This document shows positions 49,366-60,960 of a stretch of DNA of 64,000 nt, piece after piece; positions within the stretch are counted from its first letter, which is position 1, and every line of letters starts with the position of its first letter. The position numbers and the translations under genes are program-made. The notes beneath the pieces are model-generated. The model made no database searches. It was not told where the DNA came from and saw nothing but the letters and a program-made list of their open reading frames with translations. Origin of the DNA: Datisca glomerata (lineage: Eukaryota; Streptophyta; Magnoliopsida; Cucurbitales; Datiscaceae); the NCBI GenBank assembly GCA_003255025.1, contig QANY01013773.1, positions 67,482 through 131,481 on the forward strand, given 5' to 3'.

Positions 49366-51549
49366 TTCTCTCTCTCGATGTCCCTCTCTCTCCCTCTCTC
49401 TATATCTCACACACTCTCTCTCCCTCACCCTCCCTCTATATCTCACTCTCTCTCTCCCTCTATCACTCTTCCTCTCTCACTCGATTTCTCTCGCCCACTT
49501 TCTCTCTCTCTCCCTCTCTCTTGTTCTCTCTCTCATTCTCTAACTCCCTCTCTCACTCTCTCTCTCTCCCCATCCCACTCTCTTTCTCTCTCACTTACTC
49601 TCTCATTCTCTCTCTCCCTCTCCCTCTCACTCTCCCGTGCTACCTCTTTGTCACTCTCTCTTTCTCCCCATCTCTCTCTGTCTCTCCTTCACTCACTCTC
49701 ATTCTTCCTCTCCCTCTCTCTCCCCTTCACTCTCCCACTCCCTTTCTCACTCTCCCTATCTCCCACTCTCTCTTCTTCTACCTCTCTCTGTCTCTCACTC
49801 TTTCTCTCACTCTTTCTCTCACTCTCTCTCTCATTCTCTCACTACCTCTCTCTCTATATATATCACACTCTCTCTCTCACTCTCTCTCCTTCACCCTCTC
49901 TCTATCTCTCTCTCCCTCTCTCTATCACTCTCCCTTCTCTCTCTCACTCACTCTCTCTCCCTCTCTCTCCATCACCCTCTCTCTCACACTCTCTCACTCC
50001 CTCTCTCTAATCCGCTCTCTCACTCTCTCTCATTCCCTCTCTCTCCCTATCCTTGTTTCTCTATCACTCGATCTCTCTCTCTTGTTCTCTCTCTCATTCT
50101 CTCTCTTCTTCTCTCACTCCCTCTCTCCCCCTCTCCCATTCTCTCCCTTTCTCATTCCCTCTCTCATTCTCTCTCCCCATCTCCCTCTCTCTTTCTCCAA
50201 TTCTACCTCTTTGTTACTCTCTCTTTCTCCCCATCTCTCTCTCCCTCACTAACTCTTGTTCTTCCTCTCTCTCCCCCTCTCTCCCTCTCCCTTTCTCAGT
50301 CTCTATCTCTCACTCTCTCTTCTTCTGCCTCTCTCTCTCTCTCACTCTCTCTCTCACTCTCTCTCTCATTCTCTATATCTTCCATCTCTCTCTATATATA
50401 AATCTCACACTCTCTCCCTCTCCCTCTCTCTCACTCACTCACTCTCTTATTCTCTCCCTCTGTCTCTCCCTCACTCTCTCTCTCTATCACTCTCTCTCTT
50501 CCTCCCTCTCCCACTGTCTCCCTCTCTCACTCTCTCTCTTATTCTCTCTCCCTCTCCCTCTCTCTCCAGTTCTACCTCTTTGTCACTCTCTCTTTCTCCC
50601 CATCTTTCTCTCACTCCCTCACTCTCCCTCTTCCTTTCTCACTCTCCTGAACACTCTCTCTTCTTCTACCTCTCTCTCTCTCTCTCATTATTTCTCTCTC
50701 CCTCTCTCTCTATATATATATATCTCACTCTCTCTCCTTCACCCTCTCTCTGTCTCTCTCTCACTCACTCACCCTCTCATTCTCTCTCTTACTCTCTCTC
50801 ACTCCCTCTTTCTCCATCTTTCTCACACTCCCTCTCTCTCTCCCGGCCTCTCTCACTCGATCTCTCTCTCTGCCTCTCACTCTTGTTCTCTCTCTCATTC
50901 TTTCTCTCCCTCTCTCAATCTCTCTCTCTCTTGTTCTCTATATCATTCTCTCTCTCCCTCTCGTACTCTCTCTCCCTCTCCCATTCTCTCCCTCTCTCAC
51001 TCCCTCTCTGTCCCTCTCTCTCACCCTACCTCTCTCTCACATTCCCTATCTCTATAACTCGATCTCTCACTCACTTTCTCTCTCTCCCTCTCTCTTGTTC
51101 TCTCTCTCATTCTCTCTCTCCCTTTCTTACTCTGTGTCTCTCTCTCTCTCCTACTCTCTCCCTCTCTCACACACTCTCTCATTCTCTCTCCCTCTCCCTC
51201 TCTCACTCGATCTCTCTCTTTCACTTTCTCTCTCTACCTCTCTCTCTCTTCTTATTTCTCTCCCTCTCTCACTCTCTCTTTCTCTCTCTCTCTCTCCCCC
51301 ACTCTCTCCCTCTCTCACATTCTCTCATTCTCTCTCTCTCCATGTCCCTCTCTCTCCCTCTCTCTATATGTCCCTCTCTCTCTCTCTCCATGTCCCTCTC
51401 TCTCTCTCCCTCTATCACTCGCCCTCACTCTCTGTCTCTCATTTTCTCTATCACTCTCTCTCTCTCTCGTTCTCTCTCTTAATCTCTCACTTTCTCACCC
51501 TCCCTCTCTCACTCATTCACACAAACTCTCACTATCTCTCATTCACTCT

Positions 51550-51905
51550 TTCTCGCTCTCTATCACTCTTTCTCTCTCTCCCTCTCTCTCTTCCTCTCCC
51601 TCTCTCACTCTCCCCCATTCTCTCCCTCTCAATCTCCCTCACTCTCTCCCTCTCTCCATCCCTCTCTATCTATCTCTCACACACTTTCTCTCCCTCTCTC
51701 TCCTGGTCTCTCCCTCTCTCTCCTGGTCTCTCTCCCTCTTGCTCCCTCTCTCCACTCACTCTATGACACTGTCTCTCTCTCATTCTCACTCTCTCCCTCC
51801 CTCTCTCTCTCTCCGTCTCTCTCTCTCTCACACACACATGTAAATACACACTCTCCCTCTCATTCTCTCTCTCCTTTTCTCTCCCTCTCTCTATATCTCA
51901 CTCTC
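51550..51905. repeat. CACAAATACAC-type module (family B landmark)
   Basis: The ordered string is CTCTCTATCACTCTTTC, CTCTCTATCTATCTCTCAC, CTCCCTCTTGCTCCCTCTC, a CACTCACTCT(A/C)TGACACTG patch, then CACACACATGTAAATACACA (51829). Similar modules occur at 54,555-54,935, 56,120-56,520, 58,900-59,345 and 60,030-60,345. Less complete ones lie near 29.3, 39.6, 41.0, 43.65, 45.15, 46.3 and 47.75 kb. Confidence 0.78.
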
Positions 51906-53921
51906 GCTCTCCCTCTCTCTATCACTCACCCTCTATGTCTCTCTCCCTCTTTCCATAACTCCCCCTTACCCTCTCTCTCACTCACTCAATCTCTCACACT
52001 CTTTCTCATTGTATCTCTCCCCCTTTCTCTCACCCTCCCTCTCTCTCTCTCCCTCTCTTTCTCACTCACGCTCTCTTTGTCTCTCCCTCCCTCTCTCTAT
52101 CACTCTCCCTCTCTCTCTCTTACTCTCGAAGTCTATCACTCTCTCTCATTCTCTCTCTCACTCTCTCTCATTATATCTCTCACTCTCTCTCACTCCCTCT
52201 CTCTCTTTCGTACTCTCTCTCACTCTCTCACTCCCTCTCTCACTCCCTCTCTGTCCCTCTCTCACCCTCCCTCTCTCTCTCCAAGTCTTTCTCTCACTCG
52301 ATCTCTCTCTCACTCTCTCTTTCCCTCTCTCTATTCTTCTCTCTCTCATTCTCTATCTCCCTTTCTCACTCTATATCATTTTCTCCCCCCCCTCTCTCTT
52401 TAGTTCTACCTCTCTGTCACTCTCTCTTTGCCCCCATCTCTCTCTCTCTCTCTCCCTCCCTCTCTATCTCCCTTACCCCTATCGTTCTCTCTTGTTCTAT
52501 CTACCTCTCTCTCTCCCCCTCTCTCTCGCTCTCTTTCTCTTTCAGTCTCTCTCACATACACACTCACACAGTCTCACTCTTATTCACCCTCTCTCGCTCT
52601 TTGTCACTCTCTCTCACTCACTCTCCCTCTCATTCTCTCTCTCACCCTCTCTCTCCCTCTCTATATCTCACACACTCTCTCTCCTTGTCTCTCTCCCTCA
52701 CTGTGTCTCGGTCTCTCCCCCTCTCCCTCTCTCTATCACTCTCCATCTCTCTCGCTCCCCCTCTCTCTCATTCTCTCTCACTCTCTCTCACTCCCTCTCC
52801 CTCTCTCTCGTTCTCTCTCACTCTCTCTCACTCCCTCTCAATCCCACTATCTCACCCTCCCTCTTTCTCCCTGTGTCTCTCTCACTCGATCTCTCTCTCT
52901 CATTTTCTCTCTCTCACCCTCTCTCTTGTTCTTCCTCTCTCTCTCCTCCTCTCTCTCTCCCTTTCTCACTCTTCCCATCTCTCATTCTCTCTTCTTCTAC
53001 CTCTCTCTCTCACTCTCTCTCTCACTATCTCTCTCACTCTCTCTCTCATTCTCTCTCTTCCTCTCTTTCTATATATATATTTCACTCTCTCTGTCCCTCT
53101 CTTTCTATATATATATTTCACTCTCTCTCTCCCTCTCTCACTCACTCGCTCTCTTATTCTCTTTCTCATTCTCTCACTCTCACTCTCCCTCTCTCTCCCT
53201 GCCTCTCCCTCACTCGATCTCTCTCTCTCACTCTCTCTCTCTTCCTCCCTCTCCCACTGTCTCCCTCTCTCACTCTCTCTTATTCTCTCTCTCCCTCTCC
53301 CTCTCTCTCCCCTATTCTACCTCTTTGTCATTCTCTCTTTCTCCCCATCTCTCTCTCTCTCCCTCAATCTCCCTCTTCCTTTCTCACTCTCCCGATCTCT
53401 CTCTCTCTTCTTCTACCTCTCTCTCTCATTCTTTCTCTCTCCCTCTCTATATATATATCTCACTCTCTCTCCATCACCCTCTATCTGTCTCTCTCTCCCT
53501 CACTCTCTCAATCACTCACCCTCTCATTCTCTCTCTCATTCTCTCTCACTCTCTCTCACTCCCTCTCACTCCGTCTCTCTCACACCCCCTCTCTCTCCCG
53601 TTCTCTCCCACTCGATCTCTCTCAATCTCCCTCTCTCTCTTATTCTCTCTCTCATTCTCTCTCTCTATCTCTCATTCTCACACTCCCTCTCCCATTCTCT
53701 CCCTCTCTCACTCCCTCTCTGTCCCTCTCTCTCACCCTCCCTCTCTCTCTCATTCCCAGTCTCTCTAACTCGATCTCTCTCTCACTTTCTCTCTCTCTCT
53801 CTCTCCCTCTCTCTTGTTCTCTCTCCCATTCTCTCTCTCCCTCTCTTACTCTCTCTCCCTCTCCCACTCTCTCCCTCTCTCACACTCTCTCTCATTCTCT
53901 CTCTCCCTCTCCCTCTCTCAC

Positions 53922-54445
53922 TAGATCTCTCTCACTCAGTTTCTCTCTCTACCTCTCTCTCTTGTTCTCACTCTTCTTATTTCTTTCCTTGTTTCACTCT
54001 CTCTCATTCTCTCTCTCCATGTCCCTCTCTCTCCCTCTCTCTATTTCTCACACACTCTCTCTCTCCCTCACCCTTTCTCTGTCTCTCTCTCTCCCTCTAT
54101 CACTCTTCCTCTCTCTCGCTCAATCTCTCTCTCTCATTTTCTGTCTCACTCTCTCTCATTCTCTCTCCCTCTCCCTCTCTCACTAGATCTCTCTCTCTCA
54201 TTTTCTCCCTCTACCTATCTCTCTTGTTCTCTCTCTTCTTATTTCTTTCCCGCTCTCACTCTCTCTCTCTCTCTCTCTCCCCTACTCTCTCCCTCTCTCC
54301 CTCTCTCTCATTCTCTCTCTCCATGTCCCTCTCTCTCCCTCTCTCTATATCTCAGACTCTCTCTCTTTCCCTCACCCTCTCTCTGTCTCTCTTTTTCCCT
54401 CTATCACTCTCGCGCACTCTCGCTCACTCTCTCTCTCATTTTCTG
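53922..54445. repeat. Tandem pair, about 262-bp period (CTAGATCTC type)
   Basis: TAGATCTCTCTC occurs at 53922 and 54184. Each is followed by CTCTTGTTCTC, CTTCTTATTTCTTTCC, CTCCATGTCCCTC and CTCACCCT. The same module is doubled again at 55,145-55,750 with a 308-bp period and occurs singly near 60,382. Confidence 0.78.
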
Positions 54446-54827
54446 TCTCACTCTCTCTCACTCCCCCTCTCTCTCGTTCGCTCTCTTACTCTCTCTCACT
54501 TTCTCACTCTCCCTCTCTCTCACCCTCCCTCTCTCTCTCACTCACACACACTCTCGCTCTCTCTCGCTCTCTGTCACTCTTTCTCTCTCTCTCTCTCCCT
54601 CCCTCTCTCCCTCCCTCTCTCCCTCTCCCTCTCGCACTCTCCCCCATTCTCTCCCTCTCACTCTCCCTCACTCTCTCCCTCTCTCCCTCCCTCTCTCTAT
54701 CTCTCACACACTCTTTCTCACTTTCATCCTCTATCTCTCCCTCTCTCTCCCGTTCTCTCTCCCTCTTGCTCCCTCTCTCCACTCACTCTCTGACACTGTC
54801 TCTCTCTCATTCTCACATTCTCTCTCC

Positions 54828-54861
<34 letters not shown>

Positions 54862-55144
54862 TACAAATACACACACACTCTCTCTCATTCTCTCTCTCCC
54901 TTTCTCTCCCACTCTCTATATCTCGCTCTTTCTCTCCCTCTCTCTATCACACACCCTCTCTGTCTCTCTCCCTCTCTCCATAACTCCCCCTTACCCTCTC
55001 TCTGTCTCTCTCTCTCACTCACTCAATCTCTCACACTCTTTCTCATTCTATCTCTCACTCCCTCTCTTACTCTCTCTCTCCCTCTCCCACTCTCTCCCTC
55101 TCTCACACTCTCTCTCATTCTCTCTCTCCCTCTTCCTCTCTCAC

Positions 55145-55755
55145 TAGATCTCTCTCTCTCTCACTTTCTCTCTCTACCTCTCTCTCTTGTTCTCTCTCTT
55201 CTTATTTCTTTCCCTCTCTCACTCTCTCTTTCTCTCTCTCTCTCCCCCACTCTCTCCCTCTCTCACTCTCTCTCATTCTCTCTCTCCACGTCCCTCTCTC
55301 TCCCTCTCTCTATATCTCACACACTCTCTCTCTCCCTCACCCTCTCTCTTTCTCTCTCTCTCCCTCTATCACTCTCCCTCTCTCTCGCTCACTCTCTCTC
55401 TCTGATTTTCTGTCTCACACTCTCTCATTCGCTCTCCCTCTCCCTCTCTCACTAGATCTCTCTCTCACTTTCTCCCTCTACCTCTCTCTCTTGTTCTCTC
55501 TCTTCTTATTTCTTTCCCTCTCTCACTCTCTCTTTCTCCCTCTCTCTCTCTCCCCCACTCTCTACCACTCTCACTCTCCTTCATTCTCTCTTTCCATGTC
55601 CCTCTCTCTCCCTCTCTCTATATCTCACACACTCTCTCTCTCCCTCACCCTCTCTCTGTCTCTCTCTCTCCCTCTATCACTCTCCCTCTCTCTCGCTCAC
55701 ACTCTCTCTCATTTTCTGTCTCACACTCTCTCACTCCCTCTCTCTCTCATTCTCT
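55145..55755. repeat. Tandem pair, 308-bp period (CTAGATCTC type)
   Basis: TAGATCTCTCTC occurs at 55145 and 55453, with TTGTTCTCTCTCTTCTTATT following at near-constant spacing (304 bp). Each unit includes CCCACTCTCT, CTCCA(C/T)GTCCCTCTC and TATATCTCACACACTC. Confidence 0.8.
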
Positions 55756-56401
55756 CTCTTACACTCTCTCACTTTCTCACTCTCCCTCTCTCTCACCCTC
55801 CCTCTCTCTCTCTCACTCACACACACTCTCACTCTCTCTCCCTCTCTCTATCACACACCCTCTCTGTCTCTCTCCCTCTCTCCATGTCCCTCTCTCTCCT
55901 TCTCTCTATATCTCACACTCTCTCTCTCCCTCACCCTCTCTCTGTCTCTCTCTCTCTCCCTCTATCACTCTCCCTCTCTCTCGCTCACACTCTCTCTCTC
56001 ATTTTCTGTCTCACTCTCTCTCACTCCCTCTCTCTCTCGTTCTCTCTCTTACTCTCTCTCACTTTCTCACACTCCCTCTCCCTCACCCTCCATCTCTCTC
56101 TCACTCACACACACTCTCACTCTCTCTCGCTCTCTGTCACTCTTTCTCTCTCTCTCTCCCTGTCACTCTGTCTCTCTCTCGCTCTCTGTCACTCTTTCTC
56201 TCTCACTCTCTCTCCCTCCCTCTCTCCCTCTCCCTCTCTCCCTCTCCCTCTCGCACTCTCCCCCATTCTCTCCCTCGCTCTCTCCCTCTCTCCCTCCCTC
56301 TCTCTATCTCTCACACACTCTTCCCTCTCTTTCCCGTTCTCTCTCCCTCTTGCTCCCTCTCTCCACTCACTCTCTGACACTGTCTCTCTCTCATTCTCAC
56401 A

Positions 56402-56435
<34 letters not shown>

Positions 56436-58079
56436 TACAAATACACACACACTCTCTCTCATTCTCTCTCTCCCTTTCTCTCCCTCTCTCAATATCTCGC
56501 TCTTTCTCTCCCTCTCCCTATCACACACCCTCTCTGTCTCTCTCCCTCTCTCCATAACTCCCCCTTACCCTCTCTCTGTCTCTCTCTCACTCACTCAATC
56601 TCTCACACTCTTTCTCATTCTATCTCTCACTCAGTCTCCGTCCCTCCCTCTCCCTTTCTCTCACCCTCCCTTTCTCTCTCCCCCTCTTTCTCCCTCACGC
56701 TCTCTCTGTCTCTCTCTCCCTCTCTCTATCACTCTCCTCTATCTCTCACTCTCTCAGTCTCTCTCATTCTCTCTCTCACTCTCTCTCCCTCTCTCACTCT
56801 CTCTCATTCTCTCCCCCCATCTTTCTCTCTCTCTCTATTTAGTTCTACCTCTCTGTCACTCTCTCTTTGGCCCCATCTCTCTCTCTCTTTACTCGCTCTT
56901 AGTCTCTCCCTCCCTCCCTCTCTATCTCCCTCACCCCTATCACTCTCTCTTGTTCTACCTCCCTCTTTCTCGCTCTCTCTCTCTTTCTCTTTTGCCCTCT
57001 CTCTCACATACACACTCACTCTCTCTCTCTCTTTCTCTTATTCACACTCTCTCGCTCTCTATAGCACTCTCTCTCTCACTCTCCCACTCATTCTCTCTTT
57101 CGCCCTCTCTCTCCCTGTGTCTCTCACACTCGATCTCTCTATCTAATTTTCTCTCTCTCGCCCTCTCACACATTCTCTCTCTCATTCTCTCTCCCTCTCT
57201 CACACACACTCTCTCCCTCTCCTACTCCCTCTTTCACTCTCTCTCTTTCTGTCCTTCTCTCTCTCTCATTTCTACCTCTCTGTCATGCTCTCTTTCACCC
57301 CATCTCTCTCTCCCTCACTCACTCTTTTCTCCCTCTCTCTCTCCCCCTCTCTCCCGTTCCCTTTCTCACTCTCCTTATCTCTCTGTCTCTATTCTTCTAC
57401 CTTTATCTCTCTCTCTCTCACGCTCTCTCTCTCTCACTCCCTCTCGTTCTCTCTCTCACTTTCTCTCATTCCCTCTCTCTGACTCTCCCTGTCTCTCTCT
57501 CACTCGATCTCTCTCTCTCACTATCTCTCTCTCCCTCTCTCTTGTTCTCTCTCTCACTATCTCTCTCTCCCCCTCTCTTGTTCTCTCTCTCATTCTCTCT
57601 CTCCCACTCTCACTCTGTCTCTCTCTCTCCCCCTCCCACTCTCTCCCTCCATCTCTCACTCTCTCATTATCTCTCCCTCTCCCTCTCTCTCTCCAGTTCT
57701 ACCTCTTTATCACTCTCTCTTTCTCCCCATCTCTCTCAACTTTACTCACTCTTGTTCTTCCTCTCTCTCTCTCTCCCTTTCTCACTCTTCCCATCTCTCA
57801 CTCTGTCTTCTTCTACCTCTCTCTCTCACACTCTCTCTCATTCTCTCTCTCTTCTTGCTTTCTCTATATATATATATCTCACTCTCTCTCTCCCTCTCTC
57901 TCTCACTCTCCCTCTCTCACTCACTCACTCACTCTCTTATTCTCTCACTCACTCTCTCTCATTCCCTCTCTCTCACTCTCCCTCTCTGTCCTTGTCTCTC
58001 CCTCACTTGATCTCTTTCTCTCTCACACTCTCTCTCTTCCTCCCTCTCCCATTGTCTCGCTCTCTCACACTCTCTCTTA

Positions 58080-58118
58080 TTCTCTCTCCCTCTCCCCCCT
58101 CTCTCTCTCTCTCTCTCC
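58080..58118. repeat. Uninterrupted 39-nt pyrimidine tract
   Basis: Only C and T occur from 58080 to 58118, ending at CCAG-TTCTACC. This is the longest uninterrupted tract I noticed by eye, though I did not measure all. Such homopurine/homopyrimidine runs can adopt triplex (H-DNA) forms in supercoiled DNA when they have mirror symmetry. Confidence 0.8.
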
Positions 58119-60889
58119 AGTTCTACCTCTTTGTCAATCTCTCTTTCTCCCCATCTCTTTCTCTCTCCCTCACTCTCCCTCTTCCTTTCTCACTCTCCCG
58201 ATCTCTCTCTCTCTTCTTCTACCTCTCTCTCTCTCTCTCACTCTCTCTCATTCTTTCTCTCTCTCTATATATATATCTCACACTCTCTCACCTTCACCCT
58301 CTCTCTGTCTCTCTCTCCATATCTCTCTCAGTCACTCACCCTCTCATTCTCTCTCTTCTTATTTCTCTCCCCCTCTCACACTTTCTCTCTCACTCCCCAG
58401 CTCTCTCCCTCTCTCACTCTCTCTCATTCTCTCTCTCCATGTCCCTCTCTCTCCCTCTCTCTATATCTCACTCTCTCTCTCTCTCCCTCACCCTCTCTCT
58501 CTCTCTCTCTCCCTCTATCACTCCCTCTCTCTCGCTCACTCACTCGGTCACTCTCTCTCTAATTTTCTCTCTCACTCTCTGTCACTCCCTCTGTATCTCT
58601 CGTTCTCTCTCTTACTCTCTCTCACTTTCTCACTCTTCCTCTCTCTCACCCTCCCTCTCTCTCTCACTCACACACACTCTCTCTAATTTTCTCTCTCACC
58701 CTCTCTCTGTCTCTCTCTCCCTCTATCACTCTCCCTCTCTCTCCCTAACTCATCGGTCACTTTCTCTCTCTCATTTTCTCTCTCAGTCACTCTCACTCCC
58801 TCTTTATCTCTCGTTCTCTCTCTTACTCTCTCTCACTTTCTCATTCTTCCTCTCTCTCACCCTCCCTCTCTCTCACTCACACACACTCTCACTCTCTCTC
58901 ATTCACTCTCTCTCGCTCTCTGTCACTCTTTCTCTCTCTCCCTCCCTCTCTACCTCTCCGTCTATCACTCTCCCCCATTCTCTCGCTCTCACTCTCCCTC
59001 ACTCTCTCCCTCTCTCCCTCCCTCTCTATCTATCTCTCACACACTCTCTCTCACTCTCATCCTCTCTCTCTCTCCCGTTCTCTCTCCCTCTTGCTCCCTC
59101 TCTCCACTCACCCTCTCATTCTCTCTCTCATTCTCTCTCACTCTCTCTCACTCTCATCCTCTCTCTCTCTCCGTTCTCTCTCACTCTTGCTCCCTCTCTC
59201 CACTCACTCTCTGACACTGTCTCTCTCTCATTCTCACACTCTCTCTCCCTCTCTCTCTCTTCACACACACACACATACAAATACACACTCTCTCACATTC
59301 TCTCTCTCCCTTTCTCTCCCTCTCTCTATATTTTACTCTCTCTCTATCACTCACCCTCTCTGTCTCTCTCCCTCTCTCCATAACTCCCCCTTACTCTCTC
59401 TCTGTCTCTCTCTCTCACTCACTCAATCTCTCACACTCTTTCTCATTCTATCTCTCACTGTTTCACCCTCCCTCTTTCCCCCTCCCTCTTCCTCTCTCTC
59501 CCCCTCTCTTTATCCCTCACGCTCTCTCTGTCTCTCTCTCTCCCACTCTCTATCACTCTCCCTCTCTCTCTCTCACTATCTCTCATTCTCTCTCTCACTC
59601 CCTCTCTTTCTCTTTCGTTCTCTCTCTCACTCTCTCTCATTCCCTCTCTCCCTCTCTCACCCTCCCTCTCCCTCTCTCTCTTCTTGTCTTTCTCTCACTC
59701 GATCTCTCTCTCACTTTCTCTCTCCCTCTTTCTATTGTTCTCTCTCTCATTCTCTACCTCCCTCTCTTACTCTCTCTCATTCTCCCCCCGCTCTCTCTCT
59801 CTCTCTTTATTTCTACCTCTCTGTCACTCTCTCTTTGCCCCCATCTCTCTCTCTCCTCACTCGCTCTTAGTCTCTCTCTCCCTCCCTCTCTATCTCCCTC
59901 ACCCCTATCGCTCTCTCTTGTTCTATCCACCTCTCTCTCCCCCCTCTCTCTCTTCCCCTTTCACTCTCTCTCACATACACACTCACAATCTCTCTCTCTC
60001 ATTCACTCTGTCACTCTATCTCTCTCTCTCCCTCCCTCTCTACCTCTCCGTCTCTCACTCTCCCCCATTCTCTCCCTCTCACTCTCCCTCACTCTCTCCC
60101 TCTCTCCCTCCCTCTCTATCTATCTCTCACACTCTCTCTCACTCTCATCCTCTCTCTCTCCCGTTCTCTCTCCCTCTTGCTCCCTCTCTCCACTCACTCT
60201 CTGACATTGTCTCTCTCTCATTCTCACACTCTCTCTCCCTCTCTCTCTCCCTCTCTCTCACACACACACACACATACAAATACACACTCTGTCACATTCT
60301 CACTCTCCCTTTCTCTCCCTCTCTCTATATTTTGCTCTCTCTCTCTATCACTCACCCATTCTGTCTCTCTCCCTTTCTCACTAGATCTATCTCTCTCACT
60401 TTCTCTCTCTACCGCTCTCTCTTATTCTCTCTCTTCTTATTTCTCTCCCCCTCTCACTCTCTCTCTCTCACTCCCCAGCTCTCTCCCTCTCTCACTCTCT
60501 CTCATTCTCTCTCTCCATGTCCCTCTCTCTCCCTCTCTCTATATCTCACACTCTCTCACTCCCTCACCCTCTCTTTGTCTCTCTCTCTCCCTCTATCACT
60601 CTCCCTCTCTCTCGCTCACTCACTCGGTCACTCTCACTCTCTCATTTTCTCTCTCACTCTCTCTCACTCCCTCTCTATCTCTCATTCTCTCTCTTACTCT
60701 CTCTCACTTTCTCACTCTTCCTCTCTCTCACCCTCCCTCTCTCTCTCACTCACACACACTCTCTCTAATTTTCTCTCTCACCCTCTCTCTGTCTCTCTCT
60801 CTCCCTCTATCACACTCTCTCTCTCCGTCACTCACTCGGTCACTCTCTCTCTCTCATTTTCTCTCTAACTCTCTCTCACTCTCTCTCTC

Positions 60890-60960
60890 TCTAGTTCTAC
60901 CTCTCTGTCACTCTCTATCTCCAGTTCTACCTCTCTGTCACTCTCTCTTTCTCCCCATCT
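60890..60960. repeat. 30-bp doublet of the AG-TTCTACC module
   Basis: AGTTCTACCTCTCTGTCACT occurs with TTC at 60895 and again at 60925. The first is preceded by CTCTCTCTCT, the second by CTATCTCC. An equivalent 30-bp doublet lies at 63,247 and 63,277. This is small-scale tandem growth of the commonest landmark in the right array. Confidence 0.85.
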
